DNA of 64,000 nucleotides from Chitinophaga sp. (GTDB lineage Bacteria; Bacteroidota; Bacteroidia; Chitinophagales; Chitinophagaceae), in the NCBI RefSeq assembly GCF_017745275.1, contig NZ_JAGHZS010000002.1, positions 235,859 to 299,858 on the forward strand. Reading direction: 5' to 3'. The notes beneath the pieces are model-generated. The model was not told the DNA's origin and did not search any database. It was given only the letters and a program-made list of their open reading frames with translations. The first letter of the stretch is position 1; the number at the start of each line of letters is the position of its first letter. Positions 36,651 through 45,441 of this stretch are shown here, piece after piece. The position numbers and the translations under genes are program-made.

Positions 36651-37382
36651 ATGAACCTAAGCATAGATCATAAAAATCCTTTACCGCTGCACATCCAGGC
36701 CGAGAACCTGTTGCGAAACATGATCAAAGACCCGCAATATGCCGGAGGGAAGTTTTTACCCAATGAAGTACAGTTGGCAAAACAACTGGCTATCTCCAGA
36801 TCTACCTTACGTCATGCACTAAATAAACTCGTATACGAGGGACTGCTGACCCGCAAAAAAGGCGTAGGAACAAAAGTAGCGGAAGCCGCCATCAGCTCTA
36901 AATCCAAAAACTGGCTCAGCTTTACCCAGGAAATGACCGCCCGCGGAATTACGATCCGAAACTTTGAACTGCACGTTACCTGGGTACTGCCCGATGAAAC
37001 CATCGCCAACTTTTTCGAAATCAGCCCTGATAAAAAAGTATTAAAACTGGAGCGCCTGAGAGGCAAAGCAGAAGGACCTTTCGTTTATTTCATCTCGTAT
37101 TTCCATCCCCGCGTGGGACTCACCGGAGAAGAAGACTTCAAGCGCCCCCTGTATGATATACTGGAAAAGGATTACATGGCAATAGCCACCTTGTCTAAAG
37201 AAGAAATCAGCGCCAAAACAGCCGATAAATTTATTGCCGCCAAACTGGAACTGGAACCGGGTAGCCCCATCCTTTTCAGGAAACGTTTTGTATACGACCA
37301 GGGCGAACGCCCCATTGAATATAACCTCGGCTACTATCGCGCAGATAGTTTCGTGTATACCGTAGAAAGCCGGAGAGAGTAG
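36651..37382 (+). CDS. GntR family transcriptional regulator (HutC type, UTRA domain)
   Basis: The 243-residue protein has an N-terminal winged helix (about 1-75, PLPLHIQAENLLRNMI, EVQLAKQLAISRSTLRHALNKLVYEGLLTRKKGVGTKV) and a C-terminal UTRA ligand-binding domain (about 95-235, LKLERLRGKAEGPFVYFISYFHPRVG, ERPIEYNLGYYRADSFVYTVE). HutC-type members respond to sugars, sugar phosphates or amino-acid derivatives. It is divergent from the mannosidase/SusCD locus and probably controls it, with mannose or a mannoside as a plausible effector (inference). The stop is followed by a very long hairpin repeat. Confidence 0.92.
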   Translation: MNLSIDHKNPLPLHIQAENLLRNMIKDPQYAGGKFLPNEVQLAKQLAISRSTLRHALNKLVYEGLLTRKKGVGTKVAEAAISSKSKNWLSFTQEMTARGITIRNFELHVTWVLPDETIANFFEISPDKKVLKLERLRGKAEGPFVYFISYFHPRVGLTGEEDFKRPLYDILEKDYMAIATLSKEEISAKTADKFIAAKLELEPGSPILFRKRFVYDQGERPIEYNLGYYRADSFVYTVESRRE

Positions 37383-37394
37383 GAGAAAAATTAC

Positions 37395-37497
37395 GAATTA
37401 CGAATTACGAATTACGGATTTGTGGGTAGATAATAGCGAATGTTATTATTAGCATTTACTCTCTACCCACAAATCCGTAATTCGTAATTCGTAATTC
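37395..37497. repeat. Perfect 36-bp intergenic inverted repeat, family A copy 2
   Basis: The arms 37395-37430 and 37462-37497 are exact reverse complements over 36 bases, with a 31-base loop. The outer halves are tandem GAATTAC units, the inner part is GGATTTGTGGG. The element spans almost the entire gap between the GntR stop (37382) and the stop of the convergent lipoprotein (37501). It probably terminates both transcripts. The same family appears at 15532-15626. Confidence 0.92.
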
Positions 37498-37500
37498 AAA

Positions 37501-38388
37501 TTACGGCTGTGGTGCGGCAGCCACATCTTTAGTGACTACCGGCCATACGCCTGGTGCTGGAACGCTCACACCTTTATTGGCACCTCTTACGCCGGCATCC
37601 TGCCCAAAGTAATATAGTGGCCACCCTTTATAAGTCAGTTGCTTTTTCCCGAATACAGTGATACTGCCAAACTGCGTTTTATCCAGAATGGATGGCACCA
37701 CAATCTGATCTGTTTCATAGATCGGCCAGATGGCATTATTGGAGAAATCTGGTTTGGTAAATTTGTTGACATTGAATTTATCTATGCTGAAAGCATAGAG
37801 GGTAACGCCTTTGCCATCGGTGAAGTAAAGCGTTTTACCGTTTCCTTCCGTATGATCTGCCAGGTAGTTTTTGCCGTCGGCGCCTACCAGTTGGGCATTC
37901 ACCAGTTGAATAGTGTAGTCGGTTTTGGCCACAAACCAAATGTTGCCTACGCCTTCACCTTTTGTTTCACCGGCGGCTTCGCGTACGTTGGTGCCGTTCA
38001 CGTTAGGTGCGTAGTAATACAATGGCCAGCCTTTGTAAGTAGTTTGTTTTTTGCCATCTGTAGTGGTGATGCTGCCGAAGTCTTTAATGTCTAACCCTGT
38101 GCCGAGTGCGGCCTGGGCAAGGTTATCGCCGGCATAGTAGATAGGCCATACTGCTGCACATCCGCCGGCACAGTGGTTGGCACCGTCAAAGTCGTTGGAG
38201 AAATAGTACAGCGAGTTACCGTCTACGTCGGTGATGTGTGCGCCAAGCGTAGCGCTGGTGCTGAGTTGTACAACCGGCTTTGGCGCCGGCTTATCCGGGT
38301 TGTTGTTATCATTTCCGCCACAGGCGCTGAATGCTACTATTCCGGACATAGCTATCCATGCGAAAAAGGTGTTTCTTACGCAGTTCAT
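37501..38388 (-). CDS. COG4315-family lipoprotein with repeat of unknown function
   Basis: The 295-residue protein has a lipoprotein signal (IVAFSACGGND) and two or more copies of the secreted repeat seen in COG4315/lipoprotein_15 proteins, each with Y..(F/Y)..D, C or GWPLYY signatures: GNSLYYFSNDFDG, AGGCAAVWPIYY, YKGWPLYYYAP, YKGWPLYYFGQDAG and APGVWPVV. Members are often found with electron-transfer or stress genes, but no function is established to my knowledge. The first repeat holds a Cys pair (HCAGGCAA) that could bind a cofactor. It is alone on the minus strand, convergent with the GntR gene across the family A hairpin. Confidence 0.88.
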   Translation of the reverse strand: MNCVRNTFFAWIAMSGIVAFSACGGNDNNNPDKPAPKPVVQLSTSATLGAHITDVDGNSLYYFSNDFDGANHCAGGCAAVWPIYYAGDNLAQAALGTGLDIKDFGSITTTDGKKQTTYKGWPLYYYAPNVNGTNVREAAGETKGEGVGNIWFVAKTDYTIQLVNAQLVGADGKNYLADHTEGNGKTLYFTDGKGVTLYAFSIDKFNVNKFTKPDFSNNAIWPIYETDQIVVPSILDKTQFGSITVFGKKQLTYKGWPLYYFGQDAGVRGANKGVSVPAPGVWPVVTKDVAAAPQP

Positions 38389-38569
38389 ATTGATTAAAAT
38401 TTTTTGAGATAATAGATGAATAGGCGCTTACCTGCTGCAACATCAGCAGGAGGTACTATCCGATATGTATGCTTATTCGCAAAAAACAATGAAAAGGTTG
38501 CCACGGCAGAAAAATAATTTTGCGGATTTATAAAACAGGTACTCCTTATAATCCGCTAAATTTGCTGCC

Positions 38570-41500
38570 ATGGTAAATGAAAGCTACTACCTGCAGCAAT
38601 ATGAATCACAGGAAGCCCATGCCCGGCTGGTCATGGACGTGATGTCGGTATATCTCTATCCGTTAGAAACATTTACCATCACAGATGCGGTGAACCAGGT
38701 GCAGGAAATGAAGGGGCCTGACATCAGCGCAATAATTAAACAACTAATTACCGCTGGGTTGGTGGTCAAACAGGTAACCGGTAACTACTCGTTGATACCG
38801 GAATTGAACTTTATCCTGTTTCCAAAAAATATTGCAGACCCTAAATATGCCTCCCTGCAGGGACGCACCCGGGTGGCGGTGCACGCTTTTTATACCACCA
38901 GTGGCCGGTTGCAGGACCTCCAGGAACTGCTCACTGCTTATTTTACGGGCGACCGGTTTTTATTGGCGGCTCCCATCAGGCGGCTGGAGCTGGAACTGGA
39001 CGAGTACCAGTCATATTTATCGTACTTGTTGTATTTCCCTGCCTATGCAGGGCTACTGTCATTTTTCAGTGAGGAAAGTGTCAACAAAATGGCTTTGTTC
39101 GCACTGAAGTTTAACCTGCTGAAAATGTTGCCAGTAGCGGAACTGGAGGCGTTTCGTCAGCAATATGCGGTGGCTTTCCCGGAATTATCCCTGGTACAGG
39201 GACATTTAAATATCCCGGCAGCAGACCAGTCGGCTGACGACTGGTATACGCAGGCGGTGATATCGTTGTATAGCGACGCCCCGGAAAAAGCCCTGGCACA
39301 GTTTGAGAAAGGGATCAAACGTCAACGGCAACACGACAAAAAAAACACCCTGCCTTTATCACCACTGTTTGCTTTTTATTATGCATTTACCCTGGCGGTA
39401 ATGCCCGGTGAGAAAGTGAATCCGCTGATAGCCAAAATAATCGCCGCCTATGAACGGAAGTTATCTCCTGCTTTTACCCCCGCTGTCTGCCTGCTGCATT
39501 ACCATGCCGGTCGCCGGGAAAAAGCGGATAACCTGTTGCTGATTTTACTGGAAGGAGGTGGCAGTCATTTGCTGAGTTACCTGTCTATCCTGTGTGTGCA
39601 GCTTATGCATCCTAAAAGCAAATTATTACGCACGTTTAGTCCGCAGGCGGGTAACCTGTTGAGTACCGGTATGGAGCGTCACTACCGGTTACTGACCTAC
39701 GAATATTTATATTTATTTAAGGGAGATGATTACATAGGCTATGAAAGCCAGTTCCGGGAGGCCGCCACGATCATAGGCCAGCCACCGGTATTTTCACAGA
39801 TGGAGCAAACACCCGACTGGGAACGATTGCTGAACACCATGTTGGGAGCAGATAGTCATCTTACTAAAAAAGAGAAAAATGTCAATGCGTCCCGGTTAAT
39901 TTACCTGATCGACTTCGACGACTATAAAATTCAACCGGTATTACAATCGGCCCAGGGCAGCAGTTGGAGTGCCGGCAGGAATGTAGCCCTGAAGAAACTG
40001 AAGGAAGGAAAGGCAGAAGCCATGACGGAACAGGATTTTCGTATAGGGAACACCGTGCAGAAAGATCACTACTATAACTACGACGGCGAATCTTATTCCT
40101 TTGCAGAAACTGTATGGCAGGAGATTGCAGGGCATCCGTTGTTGTTTTCCGCAGATGATCCCACCATATCAGTAGAAGTGATCAAAGCACAGCCGGAGCT
40201 TAGTGTGAATAAAAACGATCACGGCTATACGTTTAGTGCTAACATTAACGACTATATCAGCGAAACGGTTTTCGTGAAAGAAACCAATACACGCTTAAAA
40301 ATAATCAGTCTCACTGCCCAGCAGCGCCGTGTACTGCAAACATTGCAACAGATTCCGCTGGTGCCTGCCTCCGGGAAAGACAAGCTGGTACAGGTATTGA
40401 AAAGTATTGGTGCACACCTCACCATCCATGCTGATATGGGCGATATGACGGCTAATATCAGCAAGCGCCCGGCGGATTCACGCATCGTGATACAACTGTT
40501 GCCACTGGGGGATGGGCTGAAAGCTGGTTTATACGTGAAGCCCTTTACGATGGACCCGCCGTACTGCAAGCCCGGTGCCGGTGCGCATCATATTATCGGT
40601 ATCAGCAATGGTGAACGCTGGCAGGCGGTACGTGACCTGGCGAAAGAAAAAAGTAATGTCACCACGTTACTGAATCTTATACAGGGAACTATTTCACAGG
40701 AGCTGTCGGATGATACTATCATCTTTGAAGATCCGCTGGATTGCCTGCAATTACTGGAGATCATTAAGGACAATCCTTCGTTGGTCAGGGCCGAATGGCC
40801 GGAAGGAGAACGATATAAAGTAACGCAATCGGCCGGCTTTGCCCACCTGAGTATTTCGCTGAAAGAAAAAGACCATTGGTTTATGGCCGATGGTGAACTA
40901 AAGGTAGATGAGCTGACAGTACTGGCGTTGAAAGATTTGCTGGATACCAGTCGTACCGTGAAGCAACGGTTTGTTGCCCTGCAAAATGGCGAGTACCTGG
41001 CGCTTTCGGCCGACTTACGTAAACGCCTCAACGAAATGTCCAGTGTGGCACATATCGATCGTCATACGGTAAGCATACAGCCATTTGCGGCCACAGTGCT
41101 GGAGGAGTTGCTGGAACAGGCTGGGCAGGTGACTACAGATGCTGCCTGGAAAGCTTTCGCCCGCCGGCGTACCGAAGCCATGGAGCTGGTGGCGCCGGTA
41201 CCGGGTACTTTGCAAACTACGCTGCGTCCTTACCAGGAAGAAGGTTTCCGCTGGATGACACACCTGGCGGCCTGGGGAGCTGGTGCCTGCCTGGCTGATG
41301 ATATGGGCCTCGGCAAAACCATTCAGGCAATTGCTTTGTTGCTGCATCGCGGTGAGCAGGGCGCGGCGCTGGTAGTATGTCCGGCTTCTGTAGTGAATAA
41401 CTGGCGCAATGAAATCAACCGCTTTGCTCCTTCACTGAATGTAATTTACCTGCATACAGGGCATCGGTCTAAGTTGGTGAAAAGTGCCGGCCCCTTTGAT

Positions 41501-42595
41501 GTGGTGATCACCACGTATGGCTTGCTGCAGGCAGAAGAAAAATTATTGTGTTCTGTGAAATGGCCTACAGTGGTGCTGGACGAAGCACACACCATCAAAA
41601 ACTTTCAAACCAAAACATCGAAAGCGGCCATGTCGCTACAGGCAGGATTTAAGCTCATGCTAACGGGAACGCCTATACAAAACCACATGGGCGAAATCTG
41701 GAACCTGTTTAATTTCCTGAACCCAGGCTTGCTGGGTACATTGGATCATTTTAATAAACAGTTTGTGTTCCCCTCGGTGCGTAACCCCGAAAGCGCCGTG
41801 AAACAGCATTTGAAGAAATTATTGGCGCCGTTTATCCTGCGTCGTACTAAAACGGGGGTATTGGATGAGCTGCCACCAAAAACGGAGATCCTGAAGCTGG
41901 TGAGTTTATCGCCGGATGAAGCGGCGTTTTATGAAGCCCTGCGCCGCAAAGCGCTGGAGAATATCAAAGCAACGGAAGGAGGTGTGGCGCAACAGCATAT
42001 CCGTGCGCTGGCAGAGATCAGCCGCTTGCGCATGGCGGCTTGTAACCCGCAGATGGTGGATGCAGAAAGCGATATCCCATCTTCCAAATTAATGGTATTT
42101 AAAGAGATAGTAACTGAGTTGGTAGCCAATAATCACCGGGCGCTGGTATTCAGCCAGTTTGTAAAACACCTGGACATAGTGAAAGAAGCCTTGCTGGCCA
42201 TGGGTATTACTTATTGCTACCTGGATGGCAGCACGCTTATGTCGCAGCGCGATAAGCTGGTGAAGGACTTCCAGGCAGGCAAAGCGCAGTTATTCCTGAT
42301 CAGTTTAAAGGCAGGCGGATTAGGGCTGAACTTAACTGCGGCGGATTATGTGATCCATATGGATCCATGGTGGAATCCGGCTATTGAAGAGCAGGCCTCT
42401 GACCGTGCGCATCGGATCGGACAAACGAGGCCCGTTACCATTTATAGGCTGGTGGCGCAACATACCATTGAAGAAAAAATTATTGAACTGCACAACAGCA
42501 AGCGTGATCTGGCCGATCAATTGCTCGAAGGCAGTGATCAGGCAGGCCGGTTAAACGCCAAAGAGCTCCTGGCGCTGATTGCAGAAGTTGATTGA
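38570..42595 (+). CDS. SNF2-family DEAD/DEAH helicase
   Basis: The 1341-residue protein carries a SNF2 ATPase core in its C-terminal 450 residues: motif I DDMGLGKT with Lys at about 916, motif II DEAH at 1004-1007, LMLTGTPIQNHMGEIW for motif III, and the second RecA-like domain with VFSQFVKHLD, FLISLKAGGLGLNLTAADYVIHMDPWWNPAIEEQASDRAHRIGQ. The first 850 residues have no motif I can name; residues about 15-80 look like a winged helix and the middle holds TPR-like and beta-rich segments. Such proteins use ATP to move along double-stranded DNA and remodel protein complexes. It stands alone, with a long inverted repeat starting in its stop codon. Confidence 0.93.
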   Translation: MVNESYYLQQYESQEAHARLVMDVMSVYLYPLETFTITDAVNQVQEMKGPDISAIIKQLITAGLVVKQVTGNYSLIPELNFILFPKNIADPKYASLQGRTRVAVHAFYTTSGRLQDLQELLTAYFTGDRFLLAAPIRRLELELDEYQSYLSYLLYFPAYAGLLSFFSEESVNKMALFALKFNLLKMLPVAELEAFRQQYAVAFPELSLVQGHLNIPAADQSADDWYTQAVISLYSDAPEKALAQFEKGIKRQRQHDKKNTLPLSPLFAFYYAFTLAVMPGEKVNPLIAKIIAAYERKLSPAFTPAVCLLHYHAGRREKADNLLLILLEGGGSHLLSYLSILCVQLMHPKSKLLRTFSPQAGNLLSTGMERHYRLLTYEYLYLFKGDDYIGYESQFREAATIIGQPPVFSQMEQTPDWERLLNTMLGADSHLTKKEKNVNASRLIYLIDFDDYKIQPVLQSAQGSSWSAGRNVALKKLKEGKAEAMTEQDFRIGNTVQKDHYYNYDGESYSFAETVWQEIAGHPLLFSADDPTISVEVIKAQPELSVNKNDHGYTFSANINDYISETVFVKETNTRLKIISLTAQQRRVLQTLQQIPLVPASGKDKLVQVLKSIGAHLTIHADMGDMTANISKRPADSRIVIQLLPLGDGLKAGLYVKPFTMDPPYCKPGAGAHHIIGISNGERWQAVRDLAKEKSNVTTLLNLIQGTISQELSDDTIIFEDPLDCLQLLEIIKDNPSLVRAEWPEGERYKVTQSAGFAHLSISLKEKDHWFMADGELKVDELTVLALKDLLDTSRTVKQRFVALQNGEYLALSADLRKRLNEMSSVAHIDRHTVSIQPFAATVLEELLEQAGQVTTDAAWKAFARRRTEAMELVAPVPGTLQTTLRPYQEEGFRWMTHLAAWGAGACLADDMGLGKTIQAIALLLHRGEQGAALVVCPASVVNNWRNEINRFAPSLNVIYLHTGHRSKLVKSAGPFDVVITTYGLLQAEEKLLCSVKWPTVVLDEAHTIKNFQTKTSKAAMSLQAGFKLMLTGTPIQNHMGEIWNLFNFLNPGLLGTLDHFNKQFVFPSVRNPESAVKQHLKKLLAPFILRRTKTGVLDELPPKTEILKLVSLSPDEAAFYEALRRKALENIKATEGGVAQQHIRALAEISRLRMAACNPQMVDAESDIPSSKLMVFKEIVTELVANNHRALVFSQFVKHLDIVKEALLAMGITYCYLDGSTLMSQRDKLVKDFQAGKAQLFLISLKAGGLGLNLTAADYVIHMDPWWNPAIEEQASDRAHRIGQTRPVTIYRLVAQHTIEEKIIELHNSKRDLADQLLEGSDQAGRLNAKELLALIAEVD

Positions 42596-42720
42596 GCAGA
42601 AAGCGGAAAGCAAAAAGCTATTGAAGCGATTGACTAAAGCGGAATGAATATAAAATTCATACACCCGCACTGATCAATCGCTTCAATAGCTTTTTGCTTT
42701 CTGCTTTCTGCTTTCCGCTC
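42594..42720. repeat. Long intergenic inverted repeat, family B copy 2
   Basis: Two arms share a perfect 28-base match (42606-42633 with 42674-42701), built on GAAAGC heptamers and TATTGAAGCGATTGA. The left arm begins at base 2 of the helicase stop codon and the right arm ends two bases before the stop of the convergent SDR gene. The unit is the same as at 29905-30186, with one heptamer fewer in the left arm than in the right. Probable bidirectional terminator. Confidence 0.88.
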
Positions 42721-42722
42721 CA

Positions 42723-43481
42723 CTAAAAAGGTGATGGACTAATGCTCGTCCAGCCGCCATCAATGATCAAACTTTGCCCGGTAATATGTCTCGCCATATC
42801 TGATACCAGGAACAGCGCTGCGTTGGCAATATCAATGGTATGTGCCGGGCGCCCCATCGGTGTTAATTGCGACCATGTTTTTTCATAGCCGGGATCGTCC
42901 ATGGTCCGCTCTGTGAGCGTGGCGCCGGGTGCAATGGTATTTACTGTGATGTTATGAGGTGACAATTCGATCACTAAATTTTTCGCCAGCATTTCAAGAG
43001 CGGCCTTGCTCATACCGTATGCGGCGAGGTCTTTATGCGCCTGGTGGCCGGTAACAGAGGAGGTAAACAGGATGGCGCCACCGGATGGTTGTTGCTTCAT
43101 CTGGTTAGCGGCCGCCTGTGCCAGGAAGAAGGAACCGCCAAGGTTTACCTGCATCACGCGGAAGAAGGCATCCGGCGTGTAGGTAAAGAAGTCGCCAAAT
43201 AAGGTGATGCCAGCATTGGCAATCACAATATCCAGGCTGCCATAGCGTTTCATGGCCGTTTGTACCATTTGCCGGATAAAGGTCACATCACTGGAATCGC
43301 CGGGCATGGCAATACAAATGCCGCTGGCGCTGGTGATTTCATTGGCCGCGGTATTGGCCAGTGTTGCATCAACATCATTCAGGATCACGATAGCGCCCCG
43401 TTGCACCAGTTGTTTGCATATTTCAAATCCAATACCCTGGCCGGCGCCGGTAACAATGGCTACTTTGTTTTCAAATTGCAT
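42723..43481 (-). CDS. SDR family oxidoreductase, sugar-acid operon
   Basis: The 252-residue protein is a classical short-chain dehydrogenase: VTGAGQGIGFEICKQL for the coenzyme, an Asp-rich turn NDVD that favours NAD, NAGI at the central strand, SSVTG with the catalytic Ser, YGMSK with Tyr/Lys, and the ending GQSLIIDGGW. It begins 10 bases after the stop of the IlvD/Edd-type dehydratase, so they form an operon. The likely role is oxidation of a sugar or a 2-keto-3-deoxy acid in the pathway that includes the dehydratase, such as the nonphosphorylative routes for L-arabinose, D-xylose, L-fucose or L-rhamnose. The exact sugar is unknown. Confidence 0.88.
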   Translation of the reverse strand: MQFENKVAIVTGAGQGIGFEICKQLVQRGAIVILNDVDATLANTAANEITSASGICIAMPGDSSDVTFIRQMVQTAMKRYGSLDIVIANAGITLFGDFFTYTPDAFFRVMQVNLGGSFFLAQAAANQMKQQPSGGAILFTSSVTGHQAHKDLAAYGMSKAALEMLAKNLVIELSPHNITVNTIAPGATLTERTMDDPGYEKTWSQLTPMGRPAHTIDIANAALFLVSDMARHITGQSLIIDGGWTSISPSPF

Positions 43482-43491
43482 AACCGCTATT

Positions 43492-45210
43492 TTAGTGTGA
43501 ATCTCTGGTTACTTCACTGCCGGAGCCGCCTTTCAGAAAGTCGAGGTCGGCGCCCAGGTGTGCCTGTTCTACGTGTTGCTGATATAGTTGCACATATCCA
43601 CGGGTGGATTGTGGATACACGGGTTGCCAGGAAGCTTTCCTGCGGGCAATTTCTTCGGGCGACAACTCTGCATGCAGGCGGCGCTGCTGCACATCCAGTG
43701 TAATTACATCGCCGTCGCGCAGGATGGCAAGTGTGCCGCCGGTAGCCGCTTCCGGCGATACATGGAGTACCACGGTGCCAAATCCTGTGCCGCTCATACG
43801 GCCGTCGGAGATACGCACCATATCGGTAACGCCTTTAGCCAGTAGTTTGGACGGGAGTCCCAGGTTACCTACCTCCGGCATGCCGGGATAGCCTTTGGGG
43901 CCCACATTCTTGAGCACCAGGATGCTGTTTTCATCTACCTCCAGCGCAGGATCATCGATCCGTTTTTTATAATCGTCAATATCTTCAAATACCACGGCTT
44001 TCCCGGTATGCTGCATCAGGTGCGGACTGGCGGCGGAAGGTTTGATCACAGCGCCTTCTTCGCAGATATTTCCTTTTAGCACTACAATGCCGGATACCGT
44101 ATTAAAAGGTTTATCCAGTGGTGCAATCACGTCGTTGTTATAACTAACGGCATGGGCATAATTAGCGCCGATGGTTTTGCCGTTAGCGGTCAGGCAATCT
44201 TTATGCAGGTGATGGAGCAGGATATTGATCACGGCTGGCAATCCGCCGGCATAGTATAGATCTTCCATGAAATAACTCCCTGAAGGTTGCAGGTTGGCAA
44301 TCAGGGGGATGTTGGCAGAGAAGGTATCCATATCCTGCAGGTCAAGTTCAATGCCCATGCGTCCTGCAATGGCGAGCAGGTGCAGTACAAAGTTGGTGGA
44401 ACCGCCAATAGCAGCGTTTACACGGATGGCGTTTTCAAAAGCTTGCCGGGTGAGGATGTGGGAGAGTCGCCGGTCTTCCTTCACCATTTTCACGATTTCA
44501 TTGCCGGAGAGCTGTGCCAGTACTTTGCGGGCGGCATCTGCGGCGGGAATAGCGGCATTTTGCGGGAGAGAAAGCCCCAGCGATTCCACCATGCAGGCCA
44601 TGGTGGAGGCGGTGCCCATAACGGCGCAGTGGCCGTCGCTGCGGCACATACCGGCTTCGGCCATCATCAGTTCTTCATTGGTCATGCGTCCGGATCTTAC
44701 GGCTTCACTGAAGCGCCAGATATCGCTGGTACCGATGGCTTGTCCCCGGTGCCTCCCGGTAAGCATAGAGCCGCCGGATACCACGATAGTAGGCAGGTCT
44801 ACACTACAGGCGCCCATCACCAGGGCGGGTGTGGTTTTGTCGCATCCGCAGAGTAAAACCACCCCATCCATGGGGTTGGCGCGGATAGATTCTTCCACAT
44901 CCATACTTACCAGGTTGCGGTATAACATGGCCGTAGGCTTGATGAGCGTTTCACCTAAAGACATCACCGGGAACTCCAGCGGGTAACCGCCAGCTTCCAA
45001 TACACCCCGCTTTACCGCTTCTGCCAGTTCCCTGAAATGAGAATTGCAGGGCGTTAGCTCCGACCAGGTATTACAAATGCCAATAATAGGTTTTCCTTCC
45101 AGCTCGTGAGCGGGGATGCCCTGCTTCTTAAGCCAGGCGCGGTAGATAAAGCCATCTTTACCTTCACGGGCAAACCAATGGCTGCTTCTGAGTGAATGTT
45201 CGTGATTCAT
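43492..45210 (-). CDS. IlvD/Edd family sugar-acid dehydratase
   Basis: The 572-residue protein fits the branch of the IlvD/Edd family that dehydrates aldonic acids. The three conserved Cys that hold the [2Fe-2S] cluster in L-arabinonate and D-xylonate dehydratases are present: Cys55 (TPCN), Cys123 (CGCDKTTPA) and Cys195 (SDGHCAVMG). Other marks are NPMDGVVLL, GGSTNFVLHLL, DGRMSGTGFGTVVLHVSPEAATGG near the C-terminus. It should convert an aldonate to a 2-keto-3-deoxy acid in the cytosol. The short-chain dehydrogenase downstream fits a nonphosphorylative sugar pathway. It is not expected to be the branched-chain amino acid enzyme because no other ilv genes are near. Confidence 0.9.
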   Translation of the reverse strand: MNHEHSLRSSHWFAREGKDGFIYRAWLKKQGIPAHELEGKPIIGICNTWSELTPCNSHFRELAEAVKRGVLEAGGYPLEFPVMSLGETLIKPTAMLYRNLVSMDVEESIRANPMDGVVLLCGCDKTTPALVMGACSVDLPTIVVSGGSMLTGRHRGQAIGTSDIWRFSEAVRSGRMTNEELMMAEAGMCRSDGHCAVMGTASTMACMVESLGLSLPQNAAIPAADAARKVLAQLSGNEIVKMVKEDRRLSHILTRQAFENAIRVNAAIGGSTNFVLHLLAIAGRMGIELDLQDMDTFSANIPLIANLQPSGSYFMEDLYYAGGLPAVINILLHHLHKDCLTANGKTIGANYAHAVSYNNDVIAPLDKPFNTVSGIVVLKGNICEEGAVIKPSAASPHLMQHTGKAVVFEDIDDYKKRIDDPALEVDENSILVLKNVGPKGYPGMPEVGNLGLPSKLLAKGVTDMVRISDGRMSGTGFGTVVLHVSPEAATGGTLAILRDGDVITLDVQQRRLHAELSPEEIARRKASWQPVYPQSTRGYVQLYQQHVEQAHLGADLDFLKGGSGSEVTRDSH

Positions 45211-45441
45211 AACGGGAATGGATATAGTATATAAGATACGTTTTATAGATCCTTCTGAAATGTACGGATTTTGAATTTATCATGCAACGTACCTGCGCGG
45301 ATATGGATTATCTATTCTTTGTCTACATGATAAATAGGCTGTCCATTTAACAGATGTTTATCATACGGGAAAAGTAAGTTATCTTTTTATTATGGAATTT
45401 TGACCCCGTTGCATCTGTACCATAACCCGTAGTTGTCCACA

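Noticed and set aside
29905..42720. CRISPR array made of the repeated hairpin units
   Set aside because: Repeats are inverted, few, and not separated by uniform unique spacers; no cas genes are nearby.
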